From contig CALSRT010000002.1 in NCBI GenBank assembly GCA_943788825.1, forward strand, positions 434,001 to 498,000: 64,000 nt of DNA, given 5' to 3'. Below, in pieces: positions 45,371 through 55,180 of the stretch. Below the pieces are notes generated by a model. That model worked only from the letters and a program-made list of their open reading frames with translations. It had not been told where the DNA came from and searched no databases. The first letter of the stretch is position 1. Every line of letters starts with the position of its first letter. Made by a program: the position numbers and the translations under genes. This DNA is from UBA4582 sp002389265 (GTDB taxonomy: Bacteria; Pseudomonadota; Gammaproteobacteria; Pseudomonadales; Azotimanducaceae).

Positions 45371-47062
45371 ATGACAATAACGATACCCGATAAACCCTTG
45401 AGCCGTACCGATGCGCTTAAACAATTAACCGCGCCCGGTCAGCCGTTTGCAATGCAGGTATTGGATATTGGTGGTACCCCTTGTCGCGTCTATGTAAACG
45501 CCCCGAATTCATTGCGAGAATTATTTGCCGAGAATCGCAGTGATGAAACATTTTTTGTCTATGAAGACGAGCGTTACAGTTTTGAAGATATGTATCAGCG
45601 AGCGTCTACTATCGCAGCGACACTGGTGAATGACTTGGGTGTCAGTCGTGGTGATCGGGTTGCGATCGCAATGCGCAACTATCCGGAATGGATCATGGCA
45701 TTTACAGCGATCACCTCTATCGGCGCCATTGCCGTGGCGATGAACGCTTTATGGGGCCCAGAAGAAATGGCTTATGGTTTGAGCCATAGTGGCGCTCGAC
45801 TCGTTTTTGCCGATCAGGAGCGAGTCGACCGACTGGCACGCTGCGAGCCGTCTCTGGATATCGATATTATCGGTGTTCGCCTGAATGAACCCGTGCCGCC
45901 TGGCGTGCGTTTGATCTCCGATATTCTTGCTATGCCCGCGGCGATGCCCGTGGCTGAGATTGACCCGGATGAGGATACGTTAATACTGTATACCTCAGGA
46001 TCCACCGGTCATCCCAAAGGGGCTGTGTCGAGCCACAGAGCGGTGATATCGGCCTTGCTATCCTGGGAGATAGATGCTGCTGCCAGTGCGCTGATCAACA
46101 ATACCGAGCCCCTGGTGTTACCTTATCAAATCGCCACCCTGTTGGGTGTGCCCTTGTTTCATGTAGCAGGATCTCATGCTGTGTATCTATCTTGCTATCG
46201 AAGTCAGCGCAAGCTGGTGGGAATGTACAAGTGGGATGTGGAGACCGCAGCCGAGTTGATTGAGCGGGAACAGATCGCTAGCTTCGTGGCTCCGGCAGCA
46301 ATGACCGGTGACCTGGTGGAGGCGGCGTTGAGAACCCACCGTGATTTGAGTTCCCTGCTGGTGGTTGGCGGTGGCGGAGCGCCACGAGCGCCCGATCAGG
46401 TCAAGCGTATCGCAACGACCTTTAAGCAAGCCATTCCAAATACAGGTTGGGGGATGACGGAGACGAATGCCATCGGCACGGGTATTTCTGGCCAGGACTA
46501 CCTTGATCGTCCAAGCAGCTCCGGTCGAGTCGCCGCCGTGCTTGATGTGGCTATCATGGACGAGGCAGGTAATCACTTGCCCCAGGGCCAACGTGGCGAA
46601 TTAATGGTTCGTGGCACCTCGATGATTCGGGGCTACTGGGATAATCCTGCGGCGAACGCGAGTTCTTTCACAGATGGCTGGTTCCATACGGGCGATGTGG
46701 CTTATCAGGATGAAGAAGGCTTTGTGTTTATCGTCGACAGGCTCAAACAACTGATCATTCGAGGTGGCGAGAATATTGGCTGCGGCGAGGTTGAGGCGGC
46801 GCTATTGAATCATCCGGATGTGATTGAGGCGTCAGTCTATGGCGTTCCCGATGAACGACTAGGGGAAGAGATCGGTACGACGATTTATGTGCGTAAGGCC
46901 GTGGATGAAGAGGCGCTGCGGGGCTTCCTGGTGGATCATCTGGCGCGGTTTAAGATCCCGCGCTATATCTCGTTAACCTTTGAGACGTTGCCCCGTATCG
47001 CATCCGGCAAGATCGATAAAATTGCGCTGCGAGCTAAGCATAGCAAGGGACTGGGTCTTTGA
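45371..47062 (+). CDS. AMP-dependent acyl-CoA ligase
   Basis: A 563-residue acyl-CoA synthetase. The AMP/phosphate loop YTSGSTGHPKG is near 208-218, GWGMTETNAIG is motif A5, GWFHTGDVAYQDEEG lies near 437-451 and the catalytic Lys in SGKIDK near 546. It activates a carboxylic acid to its CoA thioester. With the adjacent hydratase and dehydrogenase genes it could start a beta-oxidation-like pathway; the acid is unknown. Confidence 0.94.
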   Translation: MTITIPDKPLSRTDALKQLTAPGQPFAMQVLDIGGTPCRVYVNAPNSLRELFAENRSDETFFVYEDERYSFEDMYQRASTIAATLVNDLGVSRGDRVAIAMRNYPEWIMAFTAITSIGAIAVAMNALWGPEEMAYGLSHSGARLVFADQERVDRLARCEPSLDIDIIGVRLNEPVPPGVRLISDILAMPAAMPVAEIDPDEDTLILYTSGSTGHPKGAVSSHRAVISALLSWEIDAAASALINNTEPLVLPYQIATLLGVPLFHVAGSHAVYLSCYRSQRKLVGMYKWDVETAAELIEREQIASFVAPAAMTGDLVEAALRTHRDLSSLLVVGGGGAPRAPDQVKRIATTFKQAIPNTGWGMTETNAIGTGISGQDYLDRPSSSGRVAAVLDVAIMDEAGNHLPQGQRGELMVRGTSMIRGYWDNPAANASSFTDGWFHTGDVAYQDEEGFVFIVDRLKQLIIRGGENIGCGEVEAALLNHPDVIEASVYGVPDERLGEEIGTTIYVRKAVDEEALRGFLVDHLARFKIPRYISLTFETLPRIASGKIDKIALRAKHSKGLGL

Positions 47063-47135
47063 TGCACGAGGTCTTTAAGCGTCTGGATTATTCGGCGTGT
47101 AGCTTCGCGAGGTAAGTAACGGCAGTGTGCCGAGC

Positions 47136-47771
47136 TTATTTCCAGGCGAAAACCGGCTGGTCGAAATGCTTTACTCGCGTGGGGTTGCCCTGCAGCGCGA
47201 CTTCTCGAAACTGGTAGAGCACGGCAGCGGTGGGTGAATAGATGCGATCGTCCAGGTAATTCATGGATAAGACTTGTCGGTCGCTCTCGGGAATGTTTTC
47301 CAGATTTGGTGAATCTGAGCGCATGAGTTCCGAGAATGTGAAGGCATGGATAGATTCAACCTCGTCAGGATTGGGCATGAGATTGGCGTCCTCGATATCG
47401 GTCCAGACAACCACCGGGGTAATGATGAAACCGGAACGCGTCACATAATCGTCCAGGGTGCCGAGTACCGCTGAAGCGTCGAGATCCAGATTGACCTCTT
47501 CTGCAAGCTCACGCAACGCGGCACCGGTGGCCGTCTCGCCGGCGTCGATGCGGCCGCCGGGCAGTGCCCATTGACCACCATGGTCCCGCAGCCGAGGCGC
47601 ACGGCGGGTGACGATCACGGCGCCCTGATCTTCGTGGCGGAAAATCGCCAGTGCAACAGCGGCGCTGCGCAAGGCGAGCTCGGCATGCCGTCGGTCTTTA
47701 AAGGCGTCGACGTTGCCCGCGATGTGTGTGCGCAGGCGAGAGGTGAAACTAAAATCTTCGATCGGATGCAT
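47136..47771 (-). CDS. Nudix hydrolase (CoA-pyrophosphatase-like)
   Basis: A 211-residue Nudix protein that hydrolyses a nucleoside diphosphate linked to another group. The Nudix box is at 73-95: G73, E79, R87-E88 and E91-E92 are in place, but Asn94 stands where Gly is usual. LRDHGGQWALPGGR precedes it. The layout resembles CoA pyrophosphatases, though substrate is not certain. Confidence 0.9.
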   Translation of the reverse strand: MHPIEDFSFTSRLRTHIAGNVDAFKDRRHAELALRSAAVALAIFRHEDQGAVIVTRRAPRLRDHGGQWALPGGRIDAGETATGAALRELAEEVNLDLDASAVLGTLDDYVTRSGFIITPVVVWTDIEDANLMPNPDEVESIHAFTFSELMRSDSPNLENIPESDRQVLSMNYLDDRIYSPTAAVLYQFREVALQGNPTRVKHFDQPVFAWK

Positions 47772-47826
47772 GGCGTGAGGTTAACTCGAAAGCCGATGCC
47801 TGTAAAACAGCCGCCTGAATCTCCTG

Positions 47827-47853
47827 TCGAAGCCTAACTATCGAAGCCTAACT
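47827..47853 (+). repeat. 14-bp tandem duplication
   Basis: TCGAAGCCTAACTA (47827-47840) is followed by TCGAAGCCTAACT (47841-47853). Confidence 0.85.
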
Positions 47854-47989
47854 CGCTATATGCTGCTGGATCCTACTGCTGGTTTGCGCGTCGCGACCAA
47901 GGGCTATAGAAAGCCAGAATAGGGTGCTAAAGTGGTTATCGGCTGATGACCGAAGCAAGGACCAGCGTTGATACAGTGTTTATAGTGTA

Positions 47990-48017
47990 GGGGTTATAGC
48001 GCTGGGGTTATAGCGCA
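47990..48017 (+). repeat. 14-bp tandem duplication
   Basis: GGGGTTATAGCGCT (47990-48003) and GGGGTTATAGCGCA (48004-48017) are contiguous; a partial GGGGTAACG follows. Confidence 0.85.
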
Positions 48018-48176
48018 GGGGTAACGTTATCCGTGTGCGGCGTTGCGATAGAGCGATTTGCCTAAGGCTCGATTGCCTGAGTGTCTGGCTTCGAACCATC
48101 AACATTTTTTTGTCGGCGGGGCGATTCATCAACGAAACACGTGGCGATTTAGTGTTGTTCATACTTGGAGTAAGTT

Positions 48177-49631
48177 ATGCGACTGACACCGACTGATGCA
48201 GCATTTATTTATATGGAGTCTGCCAGCGGCCCCATGCACATCTCATCGGTTTACGTTCTTGATGGCGAGCTGACTTACGACCAACTGCTGACGCGATTTG
48301 AAAAACGAATTCACTTGATTCCAGCCTACCGGCGGAAGTTGCAGCTGGTGCCGCTGAGTCTGGGTCATCCGGTTTGGGTCGATGACCCCGAGTTTGATCT
48401 GACCCATCACGTCGTTCATCACCACGCCCCAGCGGGTAGCACCCTGGAGGAGGCGATGGATGTCGCCGTGGCGTTGAATGAGCCAATGTTGGATCGAGAC
48501 CGGCCGTTGTGGAAGATGATCTTGATTGAGGGTGTGCCCGGCAAGACATTGTTGTTGCAGATGACTCACCACGCGATGATTGACGGTGCTTCGGGCATTG
48601 AATTAACCATGGTGCTATACGATCTCGACCCCCGCGCCGGGGAACCCGTGCCACCCAATGAGCCATGGACACCCGAACCTATGCCCACGGCTGCACAGTT
48701 GATGAGTGATGCCATTGCAGAAAATATGCGCCACTTCAACACCGACAACCCATTGCAACTATTGGCCCGCGCAGTCAATAACTCAAAGATGCTGGCGAAA
48801 GCCGCGGAGGTTATGGGCCGTTTCGTGCAATTGCCCGTGATAACGGCGCCCTTTAATGCCGGTGCTGTGGGGCCTCAGCGTAAAGTGGGTTGGATGCAGA
48901 AACCGTTCGCCGACATTCGAAATATCCGCAAACACCTTGGCGGCACCATCAATGATATTGTGCTGGTGGTCGTATCCGAAGCGGTAGCGCGATATTTGCA
49001 GTCTCACAATGAGCACGTAGATGGGCAGTATATGCGCATTATGTGTCCTGTGAATGTTCGAACCGAAAGTCAGGAAGGTGCGTTGGGGAATCAGGTGTCG
49101 GCGATTTTCCCGCGTCTGTCGGCCCAGCCAATGGATTGCCTTCAACGGTTGAACGCCGTGGTTGCAGAAACTGAACGTATCAAGCGAGACGAAGAAGCTC
49201 AGGCGTTAACTGTGATGCAAGACAGTATGCCAAATATACCCCCTGTAGCCATGTTGGCGTCTCAGCTGATTGGTACGCCCCTCGATCCGACTGTTCTCGC
49301 TGCGCGCTTTCTGGCGCCTGTGGTACCTAGTGTGGGTGGTTATCGACCGCCGTACCTGGGCTATAACTTCACCTGCACCAATGTTCCTGGCGTCCAGGTG
49401 CCGCAGTATATGTGTGGCTATGAGGTAACCGATACTATTGGGCTACTGGTGCTCAATGGCAATGTAGGATTTAGTATCACTATATTGAGTTATAACAAAA
49501 AGCTCTTCTTTAGCTTTATCTGTGAACCAAGGCTGTTGCCTGATCTGGACTATATCGTTGCTGCGGCTGACGATGTCTTTCAGGAGCTGTTAGCGGCGGC
49601 TGCGACAAAGAGCCAACTACGCCAGGGTTAA
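48177..49631 (+). CDS. Wax ester synthase/diacylglycerol acyltransferase (WS/DGAT)
   Basis: A 484-residue acyltransferase making wax esters or triacylglycerol from acyl-CoA. The active motif HHxxxDG is intact as HHAMIDG at 131-137. MRLTPTDAAFIYMESAS, PLWKMILIEG and GPQRKVGWMQKPFADIRNIR are family segments. Length and motifs are normal for the Marinobacter/Acinetobacter-type family. A storage-lipid role in the membrane is likely. A GNAT gene follows by 25 bp. Confidence 0.95.
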   Translation: MRLTPTDAAFIYMESASGPMHISSVYVLDGELTYDQLLTRFEKRIHLIPAYRRKLQLVPLSLGHPVWVDDPEFDLTHHVVHHHAPAGSTLEEAMDVAVALNEPMLDRDRPLWKMILIEGVPGKTLLLQMTHHAMIDGASGIELTMVLYDLDPRAGEPVPPNEPWTPEPMPTAAQLMSDAIAENMRHFNTDNPLQLLARAVNNSKMLAKAAEVMGRFVQLPVITAPFNAGAVGPQRKVGWMQKPFADIRNIRKHLGGTINDIVLVVVSEAVARYLQSHNEHVDGQYMRIMCPVNVRTESQEGALGNQVSAIFPRLSAQPMDCLQRLNAVVAETERIKRDEEAQALTVMQDSMPNIPPVAMLASQLIGTPLDPTVLAARFLAPVVPSVGGYRPPYLGYNFTCTNVPGVQVPQYMCGYEVTDTIGLLVLNGNVGFSITILSYNKKLFFSFICEPRLLPDLDYIVAAADDVFQELLAAAATKSQLRQG

Positions 49632-49656
49632 AGCAACCCGTGGCACTGGAGAAATA

Positions 49657-50241
49657 ATGACTGATTCAAGCAACAACTATCCTAAGTCTATTACGTTGTT
49701 CGATGGTGCCAAAGTAGAAATACGTTATATGACGCTTGCCGATCGCGATGCGGTGCTGGCCTTTGCGCGAGGCCTGGCAGAGGCAGATATGCTGTTTTTG
49801 CGGGTTGATATTACTCAGCCAGAAGTGGTCGACAACTGGATGCAGAATCTGCAGGCAGAGATAACTACCACGCTGGCCGCCTACGATGAGGAAGGCCTCA
49901 TTGGTTACGCCAGTGTGCATAGAAATCCAGCGCCATGGACCCGGCGGGTGGGAGAATTGCGGGTCAACGTGAGTCAAGCGTACCGGGCTCGCGGGCTAGG
50001 CAAGAACCTGACTTCAGAAATTTTCAGCGTTGCTCGAGGGCTTGGGCTTAAAAAATTAATGGCCAATATGACTGCCGACCAACATGGTGCCCAAGCGGCA
50101 TTTCGGCGCCTGGGTTTTGTTCCGGAAGCTGTTTTGGCTGACTATGTAGAAGATCGAAGAGGGATGTCGAGGGATCTGGTGATCATGTCCTTTGACATTA
50201 ACGGTCATTCCGACAGTATCGCCGATCCAGTTCGAATCTAA
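49657..50241 (+). CDS. GNAT family N-acetyltransferase
   Basis: A 194-residue acetyltransferase. The acetyl-CoA motif is SQAYRARGLGKNLTSEIF (RxxGxG/A type), followed by GAQAAFRRLGFVPEA. GGAGAAATA precedes the ATG. Substrate unknown; the short gap after WS/DGAT suggests one transcript. Confidence 0.91.
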   Translation: MTDSSNNYPKSITLFDGAKVEIRYMTLADRDAVLAFARGLAEADMLFLRVDITQPEVVDNWMQNLQAEITTTLAAYDEEGLIGYASVHRNPAPWTRRVGELRVNVSQAYRARGLGKNLTSEIFSVARGLGLKKLMANMTADQHGAQAAFRRLGFVPEAVLADYVEDRRGMSRDLVIMSFDINGHSDSIADPVRI

Positions 50242-50371
50242 ACTCTTGGGGTTTGGAAAGAGACTTGGCTTGGCTGGCGCTCATGCTAATTTGATCGAGC
50301 GGCTAGTCACTCCAGAGATTGTCAGAGTCTAATAGGCTCGTCTTGATAGATCTGCGGCAGACTCAGTGATT

Positions 50372-51193
50372 CTAGCGATACTCCACCTGACCATCGCGGT
50401 GGACCATATGTAACGTCATGCCGCTGCGTGCGAGTTCTTGTTTGCGCCAGCGTGCTGTCTGTGACTTACGCGCGAATTTAGCCCGCTGTCGGCCCCACCA
50501 ATTGAGTCCCAGCTTGGCATACAAGTAGCGATGATCACCGAATTTCGTGACGCCCTGTTCGCGCTTCATAGCAGACTGGGTGATCGAGCCAAAGTGATGC
50601 ATGAGGGCGGCGCCAACGCAGCCGACCTTGAGTTCGTGGCGAGTGCAGCGAGCGAGAAATTCTGCATCCTCGCGGCCAAATAGCAATCGATCAGTATCGA
50701 TGAAACCAATCTTTTGAAACACTTCGCGCCGAACCGAAAAGCACACGCCGTGGAACCAGCCGACGCGTACGGTGTTTTGCATAGTCTGCAGAAAGGTTTG
50801 CGTGAATTCATTGAGGTCGTAATCAAGTTCAAATTCCACCATCGATGGGCTGACCACATCCAGGTCGTATTTCTCGGCAGCCGCAATTTGCGCCTCGATA
50901 AAATTGTGGGTGCAGATGATATCGTTGTTCAGTAGTACAACCCAATCACTGGAAGACAGCAGGGCGCCCTGAGTCCAGGCGCCACCGCATCCCAGGTTGA
51001 CTGGATTGATCACTGACCGAATGTCATTGCGAGTCGCCAACCAGTTGGGCGTGTCGTCAGTACTGCCGTTATCAATGATCAATAATGACTCGGGGGGTAC
51101 GCCATTGTCGATTAAGCTCTGAACACATTGTTGCGTATAGTGCAGCTGATTGAGCACGGGGATCACAATGGTATAACTTATACCGCTCGTCAT
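50372..51193 (-). CDS. Family 2 glycosyltransferase
   Basis: A 273-residue GT2 enzyme that transfers a sugar from a nucleotide donor. YTIVIPVLNQLHYTQQCV starts the GT-A fold, LLIIDNGSTDDT binds the donor, VVLLNNDIICT carries the DxD-like motif and REDAEFLARC is the acceptor-site region. No polysaccharide cluster surrounds it. Confidence 0.92.
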   Translation of the reverse strand: MTSGISYTIVIPVLNQLHYTQQCVQSLIDNGVPPESLLIIDNGSTDDTPNWLATRNDIRSVINPVNLGCGGAWTQGALLSSSDWVVLLNNDIICTHNFIEAQIAAAEKYDLDVVSPSMVEFELDYDLNEFTQTFLQTMQNTVRVGWFHGVCFSVRREVFQKIGFIDTDRLLFGREDAEFLARCTRHELKVGCVGAALMHHFGSITQSAMKREQGVTKFGDHRYLYAKLGLNWWGRQRAKFARKSQTARWRKQELARSGMTLHMVHRDGQVEYR

Positions 51194-51235
51194 AGTTCTG
51201 TCCTTAAATACACAGGTGAGACCGACATCAAAAAA

Positions 51236-52372
51236 TTAACGGTTTTGCCGAGCTCTAAAAAGCACAAATTTACTGTTTGAGGCCAGCAATTCCAAGTCGG
51301 AAAACCAGCGTTTGAGTTTGATATGATAACCCAGGTGACGATTGCCCACGACCCACAATTCTCCATCTTTGCGCAAGACTTGAGCGGCGTCCTGAAACAT
51401 GGTCAGGGCCACGGTATCGCCAATAGCATGACTTTGATGAAAAGGTGGATTGCAGAGGATCAGGTCGGCTGAATTGTGTTCGAAGCCGGAAAGACCATCG
51501 CCCAGATAGAAACGCCCGCGCTCGAGCGACGGGTTTATTTGCGTAAAATTGTCCCGTGCAGATTCGATGGCCATATAAGATTCGTCAATGAAATGCACAT
51601 TGGCTTCTGTGTTGCTTGCGCCGGCAGTTAATCCGAGAATACCGTTGCCACAGCCAAGATCAATAATATCTTGTTGGTGGGGCTTGAGAGTCAAGTGTTC
51701 GAGCATGAACCGCGTGCCGATATCGAGCTTCTGGCGAGAAAAAACATTGGCATGGTTGCTGATATTGAACGGTGTCCCGACGAGTGGCCAGCGCGTGGGG
51801 TAAGGGCTGTCAGCACGAGGTAAATTGTTATCAACCGTGACCTCTATCAATTGGGCTTTTTTTCGTGTCGGGCCGGTCTGCGTCGGGCCGATAATACGTT
51901 CCAACATTTGCCAGACGGCGCTGGTCATTGCTTTTGCCATGCCTGCTAGAATCACGCGGCTGTCGGCTGCTAACAAGGGCTGTAAGCGGCACAACTGATC
52001 CTCGAGCAGCGCTAGAGTCTTGGGTACCTTGATGATGGTGAGCTGGGGACAAAAGTTCGGTGTTGTGGTGCTAGGCAGGGACATGACCTGCGCTGCATTG
52101 AGCTGATTAGTCGCAAGGTTCGCGCGCAAGCCTTCATGGGCAAGCCAGGAATCAGACCAATTCACCGGTGCTAACTCGTTCAGCGCGGTTGAGAGCGCAC
52201 CGAAACTATCGTTGGCAATCAGCGGGCGCCCTGGGGCAGGTGGGCGCTCAGAGAGGTGCTGCAGCACATACTCGTCAGCTGCATCCCAGGCTCTTAACAA
52301 CTCTTTTTGACGTTGAGGAAAGCGCGACAGAATCCATTTGCCCGAGGGCGCGCTCAGCAGCTTCTCGGTCAT
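51236..52372 (-). CDS. rlmG: 23S rRNA (guanine-N2)-methyltransferase RlmG
   Basis: A 378-residue methyltransferase of the RlmG/RsmC type, which modifies G1835 of 23S rRNA in E. coli. The N-terminal half is a degenerate methyltransferase domain. The C-terminal half has VIDLGCGNGILGLTAG-like motif I (IDLGCGNGILGL), and LILCNPPFHQSH near 304-315, the hallmark of N2-guanine methyltransferases. Length matches the family. Confidence 0.9.
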   Translation of the reverse strand: MTEKLLSAPSGKWILSRFPQRQKELLRAWDAADEYVLQHLSERPPAPGRPLIANDSFGALSTALNELAPVNWSDSWLAHEGLRANLATNQLNAAQVMSLPSTTTPNFCPQLTIIKVPKTLALLEDQLCRLQPLLAADSRVILAGMAKAMTSAVWQMLERIIGPTQTGPTRKKAQLIEVTVDNNLPRADSPYPTRWPLVGTPFNISNHANVFSRQKLDIGTRFMLEHLTLKPHQQDIIDLGCGNGILGLTAGASNTEANVHFIDESYMAIESARDNFTQINPSLERGRFYLGDGLSGFEHNSADLILCNPPFHQSHAIGDTVALTMFQDAAQVLRKDGELWVVGNRHLGYHIKLKRWFSDLELLASNSKFVLFRARQNR

Positions 52373-52432
52373 AGAGGAGGTCTGCTGCGATAGCGTTTTA
52401 CCGACATTTCAAAATGTTGGAAGCGGGTAGGA

Positions 52433-52846
52433 TTACTCACTAGGGTCCAGGCGAACAAAATATCTGGGTGGAAAGCCGGTCAGCAGACGAAAACCGAAGC
52501 TGGTTGGATTGTCCGCCGCGACGCGTTCATGCTCGGCGCCCATCACCGGCACGGCTCGATAAGAACGGGGAGCTTCAGCAGGTAACGCGACCATAATCTC
52601 TGGGTTCGCGAGAGCCTGGTGGTACCACGCGCGGGGCCAGTGATTTGCTGCCACATAAAGCTTGCCGTCGCTGACTAGACGGGCAATCACGCGGGCATGC
52701 GCTGCACCTTCTGCATCGGTCGTAGTGACCACAAGGGTGCTCTGGCTGCTGGGTTGGAAGTAACCGATCAGGGATTCAAAGGCGACGATGACGCCGACAT
52801 AAACCACCACCAGGATAGCTAAAATTTTTACCCCTTGCATGCTCAT
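52433..52846 (-). CDS. Membrane-anchored DUF385-like (nitroreductase/FMN-split-barrel) protein
   Basis: A 137-residue protein with one N-terminal membrane helix (KILAILVVVYVGVIVAF) and a small beta-barrel-like domain. LYVAANHWPRAWYHQALANP resembles the DUF385 family of deazaflavin/F420-dependent nitroreductases. F420 is not usual in gammaproteobacteria, so another flavin or no cofactor is possible. Confidence 0.65.
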   Translation of the reverse strand: MSMQGVKILAILVVVYVGVIVAFESLIGYFQPSSQSTLVVTTTDAEGAAHARVIARLVSDGKLYVAANHWPRAWYHQALANPEIMVALPAEAPRSYRAVPVMGAEHERVAADNPTSFGFRLLTGFPPRYFVRLDPSE

Positions 52847-52948
52847 CTCCCGAGCTTGATCATCGATAAATGGCAGTTTACGCAGAACTCTCGATTAATT
52901 CAGTAGTTGTCTGCCCACGGCCGTTGATGTCAGGCCCGCATGTGTCTG

Positions 52949-53761
52949 CTAGCCAGTGAGTCTTGCATGCAAGGTGCGTGCATTGATGACGCCGTGTTCC
53001 ATAAAGTCATCCACCACCACTGCAAATTCATCAGGCACATCTCGGGGTACGCCGTGGCCGACCCGGCTGAAGACATGAAGTGTGCCATTGGGCAGTAATT
53101 GCCAGTCATTGACGTTCGCCACGCAGAGTCCGTCGGCGGCGCCGGCAATGATCAGTGTGGGGGTTGTGAGGTCTGGTAGTCGATCAGTGACATCAAACTC
53201 ACCCATGGAATGCCAGGAATCAACATAGTGTTTGTCGGAGACAGAAAGGGCGCGGTCAACGCCGAGGATAATGTCGGCATCAGAGGCGCGTAGTCGGAGT
53301 AACTGCCGTTGTTTGATCATCGTGTCGCGACCCGCCGGCGCGGCGCGTAAGGCCATGCCCGACTCCAGTACCTTTGGGTCGGCGTGAATTCCGCCCGCGG
53401 GTATTGGTGCAACCAGTATCAGCTTGTTCAGTCGTGCCCCATGCTCAATCCCCAGTTGATAACCGACACCGCCCCCCATGCTATGGCCAACATAGGTAAA
53501 TTTGTCCAGTCCCAAAGCGTCAGCCATGGCGATAACATCATGGGCATACTGGGAAATGTTATGCCCGTCTGCCGGATGTTCGCTGTCGCCAGCGCCTCGA
53601 CAGTCCATGACGATACAGCGGTATTTGTGCTGTAGTCGCGGCGCTATTTCGTCAAGCCAGACATCATGCGCCCCGGTGTAGCCATGGTGAAAAATAATCG
53701 GTTCGCCAGCGCCTCGTTCGTCATAGAAGAGTTCGACGCCATTGATGGTTTGCTTGGGCAT
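52949..53761 (-). CDS. Alpha/beta hydrolase
   Basis: A 270-residue alpha/beta hydrolase. The oxyanion region is FHHGYTG near 24-30 and the nucleophile elbow VGHSMGGG has Ser94. RVGHGVPRDVPDEF carries the catalytic His. It resembles haloalkane-dehalogenase/esterase relatives; substrate unknown. MDCRGAGDSEHP is the typical strand-4 loop. Confidence 0.92.
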   Translation of the reverse strand: MPKQTINGVELFYDERGAGEPIIFHHGYTGAHDVWLDEIAPRLQHKYRCIVMDCRGAGDSEHPADGHNISQYAHDVIAMADALGLDKFTYVGHSMGGGVGYQLGIEHGARLNKLILVAPIPAGGIHADPKVLESGMALRAAPAGRDTMIKQRQLLRLRASDADIILGVDRALSVSDKHYVDSWHSMGEFDVTDRLPDLTTPTLIIAGAADGLCVANVNDWQLLPNGTLHVFSRVGHGVPRDVPDEFAVVVDDFMEHGVINARTLHARLTG

Positions 53762-53950
53762 GAGCGATTCTCATTTAGGTAGGATTGTTTGAACATAACA
53801 AATACCAAGGACTTTGGCGATTCACCAAACAGAGATTTTTTCTGACAGTATTGTAGAGGCGAGTGACGAGCGCCAAAGGTGATAGTGATTGTACCCTGGC
53901 AGTTGTTAAGGCATATTGATTATCGGTTAATATCTACTTCGAGAAGTTTT

Positions 53951-55105
53951 ATGTCTGGCTTTACTGATCCCTTAATTTTGCTCGGTATCCTGGCGTTGCT
54001 GGTAGTCATTTCGGAATGGCTTGTGGCACATACCTCGCTGCGGCATTTGGGTACCGCGTTATTGGTGATTGTTCTGGCGGCCTTGGTTGCCAATTTAGGG
54101 ATTATTCCCGCCGCCTCTTCAGCCCCGCCACTGTACGATGGCATTTTTGCATTCTTGGCCCCGGTGGCGATATTTTTTCTACTTCTTGAGGTTAACCTGC
54201 GAGACCTCAAGCGTGCCGGGCTGCCGATGGTCTTTACCTTCTGCTTAGGGGCTCTCGGTACCGTCGTCGGCGTCTTGGTCGCCAGTCTGGTCGTTGGTAC
54301 TGAAGGTGCCTTCGGCGATCTCTATTACGCGATCAATGGTATGTTTACCGGTACCTTTATCGGTGGCAGCCTCAACTTTAATGCGATTGCGCTAAATTAT
54401 GATGTGACCAAATCCGGTGAAATCTACGCCGGAGCCGTGGTGGTCGATAATATTTATACTATGGTCTGGATGCTTGTGACCCTGGCGCTACCAAGAATAT
54501 TTATGGCCGCAAAACAGTTGGTGGGTAACGATGCCGTAGTTGGTCTGCTCCATCCGCCCCATGCTGATGAGGATACCGTGTCCCCCTGGGATCTTGCGGT
54601 ATTGATGGCGCTCGGTTGTGCAGCTTTGGCGTTCGCAAATTTTTCGACGAATTGGTTGCTTGTTCAGGGGATCAATCTGCCGATGATTATTATCCTCTCG
54701 ACTGTAGCCTTGGTCTTGGCACAGTTTCCTGCCATCGGTGCCTTGCGTGGTAGTCGAACGATTGGCTTGTTCGGCGTTTACCTGTTTCTCGCTGTTATTG
54801 GTGCCTATGCTGAGTTCTCGGCGCTGGCAAATATTGGCGATCTCGCCTACTCATTAGTCTTGTTCGTGGGCATCATACTTACCATACACGGTGTGGTCAT
54901 CTTTGGCGTGGGCCGTCTCTTCCGGCAAGACTGGGAACTACTGGCGATCGTGTCGCAGGCTAATATTGGCGGCCAAACAACAGCCATCGCCTTGTGCCGG
55001 ACGTTCAACCGACCTGAGTTATTTTTACCGGCGATTCTTATCGGCAGCTTGGGTAATGGCGTAGGTACCTATGTCGGTTTCCTGGTCGCAGAGTTCAGCC
55101 GTTGA
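53951..55105 (+). CDS. DUF819 family integral membrane protein
   Basis: A 384-residue membrane protein with about 10-11 predicted helices. FAFLAPVAIFFLLLEVNLRD and GTFIGGSLNFNAIALNYD match DUF819, possible transporters related to glutamate/sodium symporters. GAGAAG precedes the ATG at 53951; an upstream frame start at 53879 would add 24 residues. No neighbour suggests a substrate. Confidence 0.88.
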   Translation: MSGFTDPLILLGILALLVVISEWLVAHTSLRHLGTALLVIVLAALVANLGIIPAASSAPPLYDGIFAFLAPVAIFFLLLEVNLRDLKRAGLPMVFTFCLGALGTVVGVLVASLVVGTEGAFGDLYYAINGMFTGTFIGGSLNFNAIALNYDVTKSGEIYAGAVVVDNIYTMVWMLVTLALPRIFMAAKQLVGNDAVVGLLHPPHADEDTVSPWDLAVLMALGCAALAFANFSTNWLLVQGINLPMIIILSTVALVLAQFPAIGALRGSRTIGLFGVYLFLAVIGAYAEFSALANIGDLAYSLVLFVGIILTIHGVVIFGVGRLFRQDWELLAIVSQANIGGQTTAIALCRTFNRPELFLPAILIGSLGNGVGTYVGFLVAEFSR

Positions 55106-55180
55106 GGCGGAGTTAACGGGAGGATGGGTCAAAATTTGGGCCAAGAAAAGAGCCTGGAGTGCCGCCATGACCCAGTGATT

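Larger units (their letters stand above)
47772..48176. other. Intergenic region with two short repeats
   Basis: About 400 bp between divergent Nudix and WS/DGAT genes. It contains two tandem duplications (47827-47853 and 47990-48017) and no convincing gene. Confidence 0.55.
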